DNA from: Mytilus edulis | Lineage: Eukaryota > Mollusca > Bivalvia > Mytilida > Mytilidae | Reading direction: 5' to 3' | Assembly (NCBI RefSeq): GCF_963676685.1 | Contig: NC_092346.1 | Span: forward strand, 78,135,821-78,199,820 | DNA: 64,000 nt | Shown: positions 23,457 to 36,900 of the stretch, piece after piece | Layout: every line of letters begins with the position of its first letter | Numbering within the stretch: position 1 is the stretch's first letter | Made by a program: the position numbers and the translations under genes | The notes under the pieces: model-generated | Database searches by the model: none | Told to the model about the DNA's origin: nothing | The model's input: the letters and a program-made list of their open reading frames with translations, nothing else

Positions 23457-25188
23457 TTACATTTCATAAAGCAGCACTCCGGAAAACGTGTTATATAGCT
23501 GAGTAGGTGTCGCGTCAAGATTAGCGGATCCAGAATCTCGGAATCTTCGAACCCACAACCTGTCACCTTGCTGTAAAACAACAAGAACTGTTTGACTGGC
23601 CATATTGTAATCATCATTATCTAAAAACATGGCAGCAAGCTGAATTCCGTTTCTAACAATTTCCATTGGTAACGTGTGTCCTTCCGTATTAAACAGCGTA
23701 GTTGACAGAAGATAAAGACCTCTATAAGGCGCTATGAAATGACCGTCACTGGAAGAATATGCCCTTCCTTCGTTCGTGATGATTTTGTCAAACTCTACTT
23801 GCTGGTGGTATCCTAAACTAACTTCACGTGTCAGGGCTGCAAGAAAGGCAACTCTATGGACTGGTGTTTCTACAATTAAAAATATAAGTGTTATAAAACA
23901 ATTGATATATAATCTTTAAAAAAAATCCAAATATTTAAGGGAATATGAAAGAGAAATATATAGGTAAAAATTTGATATTAAGGGGTACTGGATAACTCTT
24001 AAGTACATGTGTAACTATTTTTTTCTTCGGGCTATGTCTAAACGCTTTACAAATCAGTCAATAAAACCAACATATGATATTATATCATTCCTTTACATAC
24101 AAATCTCCTCAGTGCTACTAATAAAAATTAAATATACATTGTTACAATAGAAAGTTGTCAAGATAAATTATACACTTATTCCTTCCTACCTGTAAGCTGA
24201 CGTTTATCAAAGGCATCAAATGGGAGGCTCATATTTCCATTCGATTTATTGAAAATGGACGTCTTTTTAAAAGTACGCATTTGCCTCTTCAGATTCTCAT
24301 GTTCTTGTTTTAATGTTCTTATATCGGTCGTCACTAGAGATAACTGTTCCATAATGACAGCATTCTGTTTTCTCAAAACTTCATTTTCCTTTGATAGTCT
24401 AACATCTCTTTCTTTTAATTCTATCACGTCGTCTTCCAATCGTTTAACATGTCCTACAATTGCCACAAAAAACCACCAGTTAGGTTGAAACATGTAAACT
24501 TAAGTTATATGTTTATTCGGTCAACATATCGACAGCTGCTCGATGGATCCTGATAATAATCATATACAATGACTGGAATATTTTGGATAGGAAACCATTT
24601 GTTTTGTTTGTAAAATACGGTTCAATGGGTAGACATTGATGATAACTTTGATTGCCTCTGGAATATATGAGCATTGGAAATAAGAATGTTTTTTTCTATC
24701 AATACACTTATTAATGACCTAATACAAATGTTGCTAAGCAATATTTGAATGTTCAGATGACTTAGTTTCTTCCTTACATTGTGTTTAGTTTTTTGCATTA
24801 TCCTTTCAGACTCAACGAGACGCTCTATGTAATCATGTTTATTTCCATCTGGCGAGTAGATGCCTTGACGGGTTCTTTTTCCGGAGGAATATTTATTCAT
24901 ATTTCAAATTTGTCACGGGTATTAGAAAACTAAATAGAACGTAAATCAAAACCAAAGTATTATGCAGCTGTGGATAAAATACACACCCAAGCTAACAAAT
25001 TAGAAAAAAAGTAAACATTGACTGTTTACCAGAAATGAAACAAAAGACCTCCTTGCGTTAACAAAATATAGTTGCATACCTGGTAGATCATTTGAGTTGT
25101 ATTCCTGTGATGCGTCAATACTTATAAAGCAACTTACGAGTCCTGCAATATTCAAAATCAATAAAATACATATTTTAAGGAACGACAT
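23457..25188 (-). CDS. Secreted coiled-coil C1q-domain-containing protein
   Basis: Three exons (25188..25080, 24453..24190, 23869..23457) join with phase-1 introns to 261 residues. Residues 1-20 form a signal peptide (MSFLKICILLILNIAGLVSC). About 38-100 is a strongly heptad-patterned, charged coiled coil (RLEDDVIELKERDVRLSKEN and onward). About 126-261 is a full C1q globular domain starting VHRVAFLAALTREVS and ending in the typical FSGVLLYEM. There is no collagen stretch, so it belongs to the coiled-coil C1qDC class common in bivalves. These are secreted, trimerising pattern-recognition or lectin-like proteins. The ligand is not predictable. The C1q domain lies in one exon, as is usual. An open stretch at 24781-24900 between exons 1 and 2 does not fit the phase and was left out. 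Confidence 0.92.
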
Positions 25189-26520
25189 TTCAGCACAACA
25201 GATTAGATAAGACAGAAGGAGTATGAAATAGTGTACAGTTGTCCTTATTTCTTTATCTTCTTAATTTTAAATATAATCATAGCGTTAAACTTTTGAAGTC
25301 AAGTTCAATCCGCTTTGATTTTAGAAAGATTTCAAATTTCTGGCACTTCAGATTCTAGTCGCACCACTTCCAAGAACCTTCCTAATGATTTAATTGATGA
25401 CTTGCTGTTGTATCTGATATGCACGAAGGCTTTGCCATTGTTATCATTTCAAGGAAACAACAATAAATTTGTCATCTGGGTTCAAAGTGGAACACAAGCT
25501 CGGTGTGTTTGTATTTATTTCTTCTGAAAATAGGCGCAGTCGATTGGTTAAGTTAAGTGGAAAATATCCATTGATTCGATTCTTAAAATGCATATGTAAT
25601 TGATTTTTATATCTTCATGCTAAAACCATAATTGGTTAAAGTCAGATATATGTAATATTCATTCGTGTGTATATTTATGTATATATTAGAGAAGACGTTA
25701 ATAAAGTGAAAAAACTTGTGTCTAATCCAGTTGTCATTTTTTATAATAAATATGTTTAAACTAAAAAAAATAATGGAATTATTCATTTGAAAAGAAAGAA
25801 CTAATAAGCTAAACTTATTTAATAAACATTGCAAGACTAACGCTGTTAATTGAGGGTCACAAGGCAGACGTAACCTTTTTTTTATTTGACAAGGTTCAAG
25901 ACTTCCACAATATTGGTATGTCAAACCAAAGTTAATTAATTCTGATTCATGTTATCTATTCGACTTCTTAGATCATGAACATTTATTGAAAAACATGAGA
26001 AACAAGGTTTGTAAAACTGGATCAGATAAAGTTTGAAGTAAGAAGCCTGTATGTAAGTGACAAACTATAGAAAACAGATAAGGCACAAGTAGAACATCTT
26101 CTCAATATATAAGCAGAATGTAACATTCGCAATGAAAACATATACTAACGAACTCGAAATCGGTACACAGCTCAATATGAACCTGGCTTGTCATGAAATG
26201 AGCAAAAATTGTGCTAACCAAATCACAGATAATGATTATTATAAGATGTAAGAGTAAATATCATCCCTCCATTTGCCAGATACGATTTAGACATTCCGAT
26301 CGTATTATACGACGGGCACTTCACACATATTGATCGACAAATGCAACTTTACGCTTTCACAAATGGACAATACAGTGCAAAAAATATAGGAACCATTGAC
26401 ATTGAAAACCTTTTGAAAGCATTTCATGATAGGAACGCAGTTACGACCTGATAAATACAAAAAGATGTATTGACTGCTTGTGATCTGTACAACGAGCTAA
26501 TCCAGTTAAGCAAGATATGA
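25189..26520. other. Intergenic stretch upstream of the C1q gene
   Basis: AT-rich with no exon or family repeat that I can support. The C1q promoter presumably lies just above 25188, but no clear TATA element was identified. Confidence 0.4.
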
Positions 26521-26523
26521 ATA

Positions 26524-26890
26524 AACTCATCATAGATACCAGGACTAAATTTTATATATACGCCAGACGCGCGTTTCGTCTACAAAAGACTCATCAGTGA
26601 CGCTCGAATCCAAAAAAGTTTTTAAAAAAAGCCAATTAAAGTACGAAGTTGAAGAGAATCAAGATCCAAAATTCCTAAAAGCGTTGCAAAATACAGCTAA
26701 GGTTATCTATGCCTGAGGTAGAAAAGCCTTAGTATTTCAAAAAATTCAAAATTTTGTAAACAGACAATTTATAAATATAACAATATCAATGATAATTCAT
26801 GTCGGCACAAAAAGTGCTGACTACTGGGCTTGTGATACCCTCGGGGAAATTAATCATCTAAATAATATACTCGGGTACAGCCGATCAGAC
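26524..26890 (+). repeat. Dispersed repeat, GACGCGCGTTTCGTC family (full-looking copy)
   Basis: It reads ACTCATCATAGATACCAGGA, ACGCCAGACGCGCGTTTCGT, ACTCATCAGTGACGCTCGAA, CTGAGGTAGAAAAGCCTTAG and GTGCTGACTACTGGGCTTGT in order. Copies at 37032, 29566, 35035, 59604 and (reverse) 61520 share these blocks. It is non-coding. Confidence 0.85.
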
Positions 26891-27916
26891 AAAGATTATG
26901 TCTGCCTTCCATAATGGGAACAAACTATCAATACTAGACTGAGGATCATTGAAAGCATTAAACTCTACAAATGTGCTAAATCTGAGTAAGACAAACTCCT
27001 TAGATACCTCCAGGTACAACACAAATTTGAAAGTCTTATTGGTACAGGTAGAAAGCTAGTGTTTTGGTTCATGATAAAGACTCAGTTGATTGACACGGAC
27101 CTGGATGCAGTGTTTGGATTGTATATGTTCCACCTGAGTACAAGTCCTATGTATTTTAGGATGCTGTTTATCAGATTTAAAATAATTTTGAGCTCTAATC
27201 ACATCCCGTTATCAATTTGTTGATTTTGTTTTACATTTAATGGTAAAGCCACCACAAAGAACGTCTTTCAATGCACGACTTCAGATATTTTTTTGATTTT
27301 ATAGAGAGATTGATTCAATTTTAGATTTGGTCGATATCCTGAGTGAAAGAAAAAAGAGACATATACTTTTTCCTTTCCAAAGGATTTTTAATAAATAAGC
27401 TAACTCTCTTATATTCGATACTGTGAAGTTTACTAATAATTGAAAGAAATATCATTTTGAAAATGGCTCAGATTTAAAATGAACAGAGTGAAATTAGCCT
27501 TATTTCATAATATTGAAATTTGAAAGCGAAAATGATATCACATTGAAGTTTAAATTTGAGTAGATATCTCACACAGAGTTTTTTTTAATTAAAGTATATT
27601 ACTTAGATTCAAAAATATTCAACAAGAATCTTAACACATTTCTTTCCTAGTGGAATTACGTTTGATTATTAAACGTTCCTGAACATTAGATAAACACAAA
27701 TTTAATTTTCAATTCCGGTACGTAAAATGATACCATATGTTATCAAATATGGGTTTCTCCATTGCATGGTACAAATCGACAATTACAGGAAATAAGACTG
27801 ATAACAGTGGCATATAAAATCTTATAATCCCTTTACAAATTATAAATTAGGTATCTTGACATGTTTAAAAGATTGTTTGCAAAAGATATTTAAGGTAAAA
27901 AAAAAAGCATAGTTAT
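26891..27916. other. Intergenic stretch, nothing recognised
   Basis: No supported gene. It includes the 5' flank of the PAN-like gene. Confidence 0.4.
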
Positions 27917-30900
27917 TTGGCAAACAGGTACTGGTTAATGTTCAAAGTTACAGCAATGAGAACTAGTACAATAATTGGATGCAAGTCTTTGTACCATTTA
28001 TTTGCCTTATGCTTGTATCTAGTTTCTGGTACTGATAATGTCACTTCCGATGTATTTCAGATAATTTCTAAGAAATGTTTTATAGGATATGATAAGATGA
28101 TTCAGATACCGTATAATTCTCTACCTCAGTGTGCTTATTATTGTTTACAAGATTCCAGTTGTAAAGGTGCTTGTTTTAACACTTTTGGTAACACTTGTTA
28201 CCTTACTTCACGGATTAGAACAGATCCATCTCTGATGTATATCCGGTTACCAACATGCTTTTTAATGTGGAAATGTAAGTAAACAGTCTTCTGTATTATT
28301 TTGTGCTCATCTGAACATAATACATACATTGATTGTTTAAGGGACATTAGCTATACGATTTAAACAAGATATTAAAAAAAAAACAAGGTTAATGTTTCAA
28401 ACATAAATAAAGGCGTACTATTGAAATAATAATTTGCAATCAGAAATCAATTTTGTTAAATTTTTTTAATGAGTTGTCTTCAGAACTAAAAAAGCTACAA
28501 TATATAGATCTAAGAAGATGTGGTATGAGTGCCAATGAGACATCTCTCCATGAATGTCACAATTGTAAAAGAAAACCATTATAGGTCACAGTACGGTCTT
28601 CAACACGGAGCCCTGGCTCACACCGGATCAGCAAGCTATAAAGGGCTCCAAAAATTACTACTGTAAAACCATTCAAACAGGAAACCAACGGTCTAATAAT
28701 ATATATTAAAAACAAAACCGAAAACACTTATAAACCACAACAAACGACAGCCAATGAACATCAGACTATATAATAAGTATTGACTGGGATTTTTCTATCA
28801 TTGTAACTTAAACTAAGGTAGACATCAAAAAATCGGGCGACATTCAGAAAAAAAATATAAAAGACAAAGAAAAGACAATAAAGAATAAGAGCGTATTACT
28901 TTGAATGAAATACCACTAAAATATACAGGTCATGCCACTGCATAAATAGTACAGGTTTAAAGCAATTTAGTACATTCTGATGAATTTAAATGATTAAGGT
29001 GGCTTAAAAGGAGCAGGCAATGTGTAACGAAGAGTTATGATTGTATGCACAATGAACAATAAAAAAAAAACAATCTTCTCTTTCTTTTTTATTGGATTAC
29101 AACAAATTATATACGCAAAAATAACTATTTCAGAATGTAACAGTATTCACATGAAAAGAGATCCTTAGTTTATATTTTCTTTTACAGGAAAAATCGTTGT
29201 CTTGAGGAATGAGATATATATCGTCAAAACAATTTTCTCATCTGACTGGCTCATCAAAAGAGAAGCATCAAATAGAAAAACTTCAACGAACTCAGTCATG
29301 TTCTATATGTTAATGAAAATAACCGATTAAAACGGTAAATAAAGACCAAGAAGAATAGAACTTCAAAATTTCAAATACAATTTTAAGACCTGGAAGAATT
29401 TAACTTTAAACTGATTTCAATGACAATATTTGTACACACTTTTCCTTTCCTCAAACGAACTACACTCGTTGAAACTTTGGATTTTATTGTATTTATATTT
29501 AATATGCCCGAATTTTGTTCCACATGTGAAACAGTTGTAACACCTGAAAAAAAACCCACATTATACATTGCATGCGTCCGAAGCGCTTTTCTGATGAACC
29601 CACTTCAGGAACACTCATAGTGGATTATTTGAATGTAAAGTATGTGTAAGAACCTAAGCAGTTGAAGAGCTTCATAACAATTAAAAAGACATATAAAATG
29701 TCAAATCCATCAAAGGTCAACATTGCCTGAGGGAGTTAAACACTTAGTTTCGAAATTTATCAACGGACAATTTAAAAAAGGTTTGAAATATGTCCATGAT
29801 GATTTTATAAATTTTGTAAACTTTGATGACAGTCTCATCAAATTCCGTTATATTTACAATGATGCGTGAACTAAACAGACATAATAAATAAAATAGTCAA
29901 AATATGGGTACAGCAGTAATCATCGTGTAACAATTTAAAAAGGAACACAAAAACATCTATCTACAAACACATTCATTGTCTGACGTCAGAAAATTTTAAA
30001 CGTCACATATATTTGGCATTCAATGCATACACAAACAATTTTTAAATTTCATATAGGCAATGTTAGCATACAGGGTTAAAAAATCAAAAGTATGTAAGAA
30101 TCAATTTCAGAAATAGACCGAGATTTAAAATAGTCCAAAAGTTATATAGAATTTATAAGAGTCATTCTCTGTAAAAACCAAAGAAATTCGTGGGACTGTT
30201 CACACCAATGTCACAGATTTTCAATATCTTTTCAATATTAAGCCCATATGATGCCCTGATAACAAAAAATTACTCTCATTTTTGTTTTTGGGGTTTCTGT
30301 TGCCATGGTTACAGGTCCCATATATATAAGCCCAGTAACAGAGCAGCAAAATCTCAAAATGCATCATTTTTCAACTTTCATTATTTTTAACAAATATACA
30401 TTTTTAGCCTAAATCATAGGTATACTGAACAAATAAAGGTCTGGAACAACACATTAAAGTAAACAGACATTGTCTTGAACCCATTCAAAACATTAAAACT
30501 TGTATCTGAAAAGTGTCGATTTTGCATTTTTTCAAACTGCTGAAAAAGGCATTTTTTAGTAAATTTCTAAATTATTTTTTTTTTCCCAACGTCACATTTT
30601 ATTGTTATGCCTCCAAAATGATCTTCATATATCACTCTTTTACAAAGAAAAAAATTGGGTGTGTGTTTTTTGTTGTTAAAAAAAAAAATTGTTCAAAATT
30701 TTCTGAAATTTCGCAAAACTTGAAATTGCATTGTGCAGATTAAAAGAAAGTTAGTGGTTATATTCGTCAATTTCAAAGTTTTTCTTATTTAACTTTGTAA
30801 AACCATACTGATTAGGAATTGTTTTGATACACAACTAATATTATTCAAAATAAATATCAATAACAGTTGCTATGGAAACACATTACAAAGAACATTGCAG

Positions 30901-33900
30901 TTGGCTTCAGACCACAATTAATTCCCTTTTTCCATGGCCTTTGCATATAGTTCTCAATTATCATAAGGGGTATTTCGTCCTAAGTATTCTGGCTACTGTT
31001 TTCTTTGAAATGCTTACTATCTAATTGGTCCTATCAGTTGCATATATATAATGAAATAAGTAAAACATGTGAAAAAAGAATTGTTTAAAGTGAAAGTAGT
31101 GATTTGGTCAAAATGAAAGTAAGGTAAAATTCACAATGGAAAATCCCTTATCAAATGGCAAATTCAAAAGCTAAAACAAGTCAAAAGAATGAATAACAGC
31201 TGTCATATTCCTGAGTTGGTACAGATATTTTCTAATGTAGAAATGGTGGATTAAACCTGGTTTTAAAGCTTGCTAAACCACTCACTTGTATGACAGTTGG
31301 ATACATTTCTAGAGGTTACAGGTAAAACATGCAACTTGAGATGCGACTATGACAAAATAATTGGCATTAAGAAAAGAGATCAACAGAAAACTTGAAATCA
31401 GTTTTATTTTGCAGCTAGATGTCACATAATATTTATTCTCAGTTATGTCTGGAATCATCTGAGAAACTTAATTATACAACATGGTCTGTGTCTAGAATGA
31501 TAGTATATTTTGTTTACAGTATGCATAGTTTACTTAAAGTCCTGAATACATAATTATATCATATTTGCATATATGTAAGTTAAATTGTTAAGAAGTGCTT
31601 ATATTTACTCTTCGCAGTCATTGAAACTCATCGATCCTTCCTGAATATTATTTATGGGGTGTTTGTGTCCTGTCGATAACCCAAAAGTAAGCCGTAATAC
31701 TTAAATCTGCTTTTTTTGTCACCACGAAATAAAAAAGACAAGCTAGAAATACAAAAATATCTCAACAAAACTTACACTAGTGTGTTCTATCCTGAATATG
31801 TAATAAGTATTCCAAATTGCTAGAAACAACTGAATAATTTAGGAAATTCGAGGCCCCAGGGGCAAAAAACAAGAAAATTGCCTACCCCCTGTCATAAAAC
31901 AAATAATTTAACTTGTAAATGCTATGATTTTATGATTTTTAAGTTCTTGATATAGAAAACAATAAATATGCTTGGAAGTTATCCAAAAATCAGATGTAAG
32001 CAGTCATCTCTATAACATTTTAAGTGAATTTATATCTCAGACTGGTATCGGCATACATACAACTATTGCAAATATGGCTTTGTTTGAACACTTCTAGTAT
32101 ATTTATTAAGTAAATTGTATCAGATATATGGTGACAGATGATACTGTTGTGACAAGAATTCTAAATTGACCATTTGAGGTAGAAAATATGAACTTTAATT
32201 GACAAATAGGCATACAGTAAGAAGTGGACTGGAGACAGAGGCAGGATTGGATACTTTATATAATCTTGAATGTTGTAATGATTGACTGCTAAACATTACA
32301 TTTATGGTATTCTGATATGCTTTAAATATGTTATCAAAACAGTTTTAAACAGGTTCTAGGCATTTTATATCTGAAAATATGCAAATAGGGTAAGCTTGGC
32401 ACTTATTAAAGTCTTGTTTTCAAATTCTTTTAAAAATTGAAACAGGGGAGGAGGTATAAAATGTTCAGTAAAAAAAACCTTAGAGTTTAAACAGTTATTT
32501 CTTTCAGGCTATAATTCTGATAAATGAGTATTAATGTGAGAAAAAACTGATTTTAGAGGGTTTTCTATATGAATAAATGTTTGTATAGGTTGCACTTTGT
32601 AAATACAGCTGTTTCTCAAACCACGCCTCTTTTGGGAAAATTAATTTTGTTTACATACTGGTTCCCAGTTATGCTCTCTGTGTTCCATCTCATAGAGACA
32701 TAACTTGGGAATGTTACCAGTAAATATAATGTGCATATTGTTTACATTGAAATTTGTGGTAACCCTTCATTCGAGGTAGGGGTAGTTAAGAAAATTACTG
32801 TTAGTTAAAACTTTGAAAAGTTCAGTGCATATAAACGTTGAAAATATGCCGCACAGCCCTATCTTTTGAAAAAAATTGTAGTGCATATGAACTTTCAATT
32901 GTAGGATAAGATTTTTTTCAAAACTTCATAGTAAAAGTGGTACAGTTTAAGCTGTAAAATGAGTTCCTATGGGAAATTGCATTGTCAATATTTACAGAAA
33001 TGCAACCTATAATGGATTTTAACTGCTTATGTGCATGCTATAATTACAATGATAAGACGTGCCTCATTTCATACAAGGAAATTATCAACAAAGAAAAATC
33101 CAGATGTTTAACTTGTACGACGCTGTTAAAAACAAAAGGTATTTTATTTGAATGTTGAAAATAAAATGTATATACTCTTTATTCCTTGATCACTGTTTAC
33201 CAACTCCAGGGGTATTATTGAATTGAACAGAAAAAAATATTAATCAGCATATAAACACGAGAAGAAAAAGAAAACAACTTTGATCCAACTATCATATATA
33301 ATATACTCAAAACGTGATAGTAACAATGATATCACCACTATGAAAAGAAACCATGATAAAGTCTGAAAATGATACTTTACACCTGATTCGATAGCATTTT
33401 AAACAATTTCGAATTATCTATTTCAGGAACACCGAACATACATGAGCATCTACCAAGGTGGGAGCTTCTGTTTAGAGCAACAGCTGGAATCAACATACCT
33501 GCATACGAAACATTTCTTGGAACTTACTCTGGCGATCTGCCCCACAACCTTCAGCCGATTGTTTATCTACTGAAACAAACGAATGAATGCAGAACACACT
33601 GTCGAAATCCAAAAATTGACAAGTTTCAAAATATGAACATTACGAAGGTAGCAATCATTTATAAAATCAATAAGCTCATATTTCCCTTTTTTTTCTTTTA
33701 CACGTGGATTTTTTTCTCTGTCTCATTTTTATGTTTTTGTGTTGTTGTTAATTCTAATTTCCAGTTATTGCTGTTAATCCGATAATTTTCTGAAATGTTG
33801 TTTGCATTGTATTGAAATGGACATTGAATACATGGAATGCTGGATAAGTTAAAACAATGCAAAACTATTTAATAAACAACTTGATAGAAATAATGCAACA

Positions 33901-36900
33901 TCTAACTTTTATATATTTTATTATATAGATAAAGAGGAGTTTTTCAGAAATGGTAAAGTTGTGGTGGCTTTTGTTGTACTTGGTTGTTATCCAAAAGACG
34001 GAAGCATCACAAACACATCATGGTTTAGAAAGGAATATGTGAATAACATTACATGGCCAGATCTGAATAGAAAAGAACATACGCAATACTTTACGCTCAA
34101 AGGGTCAGTTAGTATACAGTTTTGATATATCTACCGACACAAGCATATACAAACTAATTGGATGGATTGAAAAACATGTAGTTCACATGATAAAGATTTA
34201 CCCAGAAAATGTCCGAAGCAAGAAATGTATTAATGTTATTTTCATTTATCATTGAATAAGACATCACAAAAGATTATTAAAACAAATGTATAATAGTAAA
34301 AATAAAAAGCACTCAAGACACAAAAAAGACAAATGAGAATAAAAGGATAAGGTGAAATTTGTACTTTCAATTTGAAGAAGCACAACTAGTATATTTGTTT
34401 AGGTGTCGTCTGTTCTTTGGTCAGGTTTTTGTCTCTTTGACACATTCCCCATTTCCATTCTCAATTTTACAACTATAGAAATATATAAAATGAGAATTGT
34501 CATTTCCTTGTCAATATAATGGATTTTATGAGACTGTCATAAAAGTGACACGTTTAGCTAGCTATTAAATCAGATATAAAACAGCCATTTTCTACATAAG
34601 AACATGTCTGTACAAAGAAGGAATATAACAGTCGTATCCATTCGTTTTATTTGTTTGAGCTTTTGTTTTTACCATTTGCTTACAGCTTTTTGTTTAGAAT
34701 TTTCGAATGATCGATTGATCGACCAAGCACTCTAATATCGTAAAATATTGTGCAACACCAACACAACAAATAGAAACCCGAATATGAACTCAAGTGCTTG
34801 TGAAGAGGTCTGAAAGGTTTATAAAAGAGGGACGGAAGATACCTGAGGGACAGTCAAACTCATAGATTGCAAATAAACGGACAAAGTCATGGCTAAAAAT
34901 AAATAGACAAACAGACAAATAATAGTACAGAATACAAAACATAGAAAACGAAAGACTAAGCAACACGTACCCCACCAAAAACTGGGGGTGATATCAGGTT
35001 CTCCGAAGGGTAAGCATATCATGCTCCACATGTGGCACATGCGTCATAAGCGCTTTTTTGGATTAACCTTCATCAGGAACGCTCATAGCCGAGTATTTGA
35101 AAGCCGAAGAAAAATACGTATGAAACAGTTGAACAGCTTTATGAACAAATTACAGATTTTACAAAATTAAGTCTAACTAAGATCAACTTTGCCTGATGGA
35201 GTTGAAAACTTAGTTTCTTTATATATTATTCTAAATTTTTAAACGGACAATTTCAGAAGGTTTGTTATAAATGCTTAGGTACTGACTACTGAGCTGATGA
35301 CACTCTTGGGGCCTAATAGTCAACCAGCACAGGTATCGACCCAGTGCTTAAAATACGAAAACAACAATATTTCCTTCTTAAATATTTTTTTGCGTCTGAA
35401 GCGGTTTTTTGATAGCCAATTAAAATGTGATTAATATTTAGAAAAATTATACAATGTTGATCACAAATAAAGTTACTGACTCATAAAAAATAAAATTGAA
35501 TGAATAAAAAGTCTGACTCATAAATTTTTTTTAAATGAATAAAAAGTCACGAAAATGGCCGATTAATATCAGAACTATTGGAAAATATAATTATTTTTGA
35601 TAATTATTTAAAAAGCATGGTTATTGACCTCAATAAAAATGAGCAGCTATCTCAGTGAAATTTTCAAAACTATACAATGAAACAAACTGTCGATGTAATT
35701 AGTTTGAGTCATTTTAAGAATGATTCATCATTTAAAATTAACTACTGTGTGAGAAAAGTCGTCAACCATAGGAAATTTAACACTACTTAACTATATTTAT
35801 ATTTCATCCAGCTACAAAACCTCAAAAAGGACAAGACAATTTTACATAATTAAAAGGCATGTTGTTTGTTCAACTGATGAAGGATGGTTTATGGTAATTG
35901 ATAAAGCAAACAAAAATGCTGCACATGCATGTCTGTATGATATAACCAAAACAGTTCCTGAATTTGTTTATTCAGAACCATTATATAGATTAGAACAGTG
36001 AAAGTTATTTAAGTTTAACACAATGGATGCCACATATGAAGCATTTTTGATTTAATATTCCGGTGCTCCTTGAATTAATCTAAATTTTCGATGGAGTGCA
36101 TGTTGCACAATCTAAAGTTTCCGATGAAAGCGTCCTGTCAAAGGTCGGTGGTTTTCTCCAGTAACGTCGGCTTTCTTCACCACCTCCGTCCAATATTACT
36201 GAAACTGGCGATGAATTAAACAACAGTTCAATCATTTAATAAAACTGTGTTTTGTTTTGTGTCGTTTTTCATTGATTTATGAGTATAAAGTATCCCTATT
36301 GTATTTACCGTCCCTTTTTTAGAAGGATTAATAACGTGAAAATTGATAGCTTTAAGAGACCATACAGTTTTAACCCTTAAATAAGTTTCACGTTTCATAG
36401 GTAAGCACGAATAAATTGTCACTAATTATTCAAAATCTTAAAAATAAACCAGCACAATGATCAAGTATGTACCGGAACAAATCCAAATAGTTCGGTACAT
36501 ATCTAGTAAAAAAATTAAAAGATGCTTTCATCTGGAAGGGGATAGTTTCGACCAAGCTTAATTAAATTCGACCTTTGCATGATTACAAATCAGAAGGAAT
36601 ACCGATTCCAAACCCCTAGTAGTCTCTTCCCTGATCTACAAATCAAATACAGCTATCCATGCAAAAGGGCGATTGGTCGAATGATCAGAATTAGAAAATC
36701 AATGAAAGGTTATTTTTTAATACAAATCAATAAAATGTAGATTTATGCGCCTTCAATAAAAATTTATTAACTGTTTTATCATTTCAAAATACATGTCCGT
36801 TCTACTGGTAATGAAGGAAAGCGTTTCACTTCCAGAAAGATTAAATAATCACATGAAACTCCACATTGTCTGGATTTGGCACTGAAAAGTACATCCGAAA

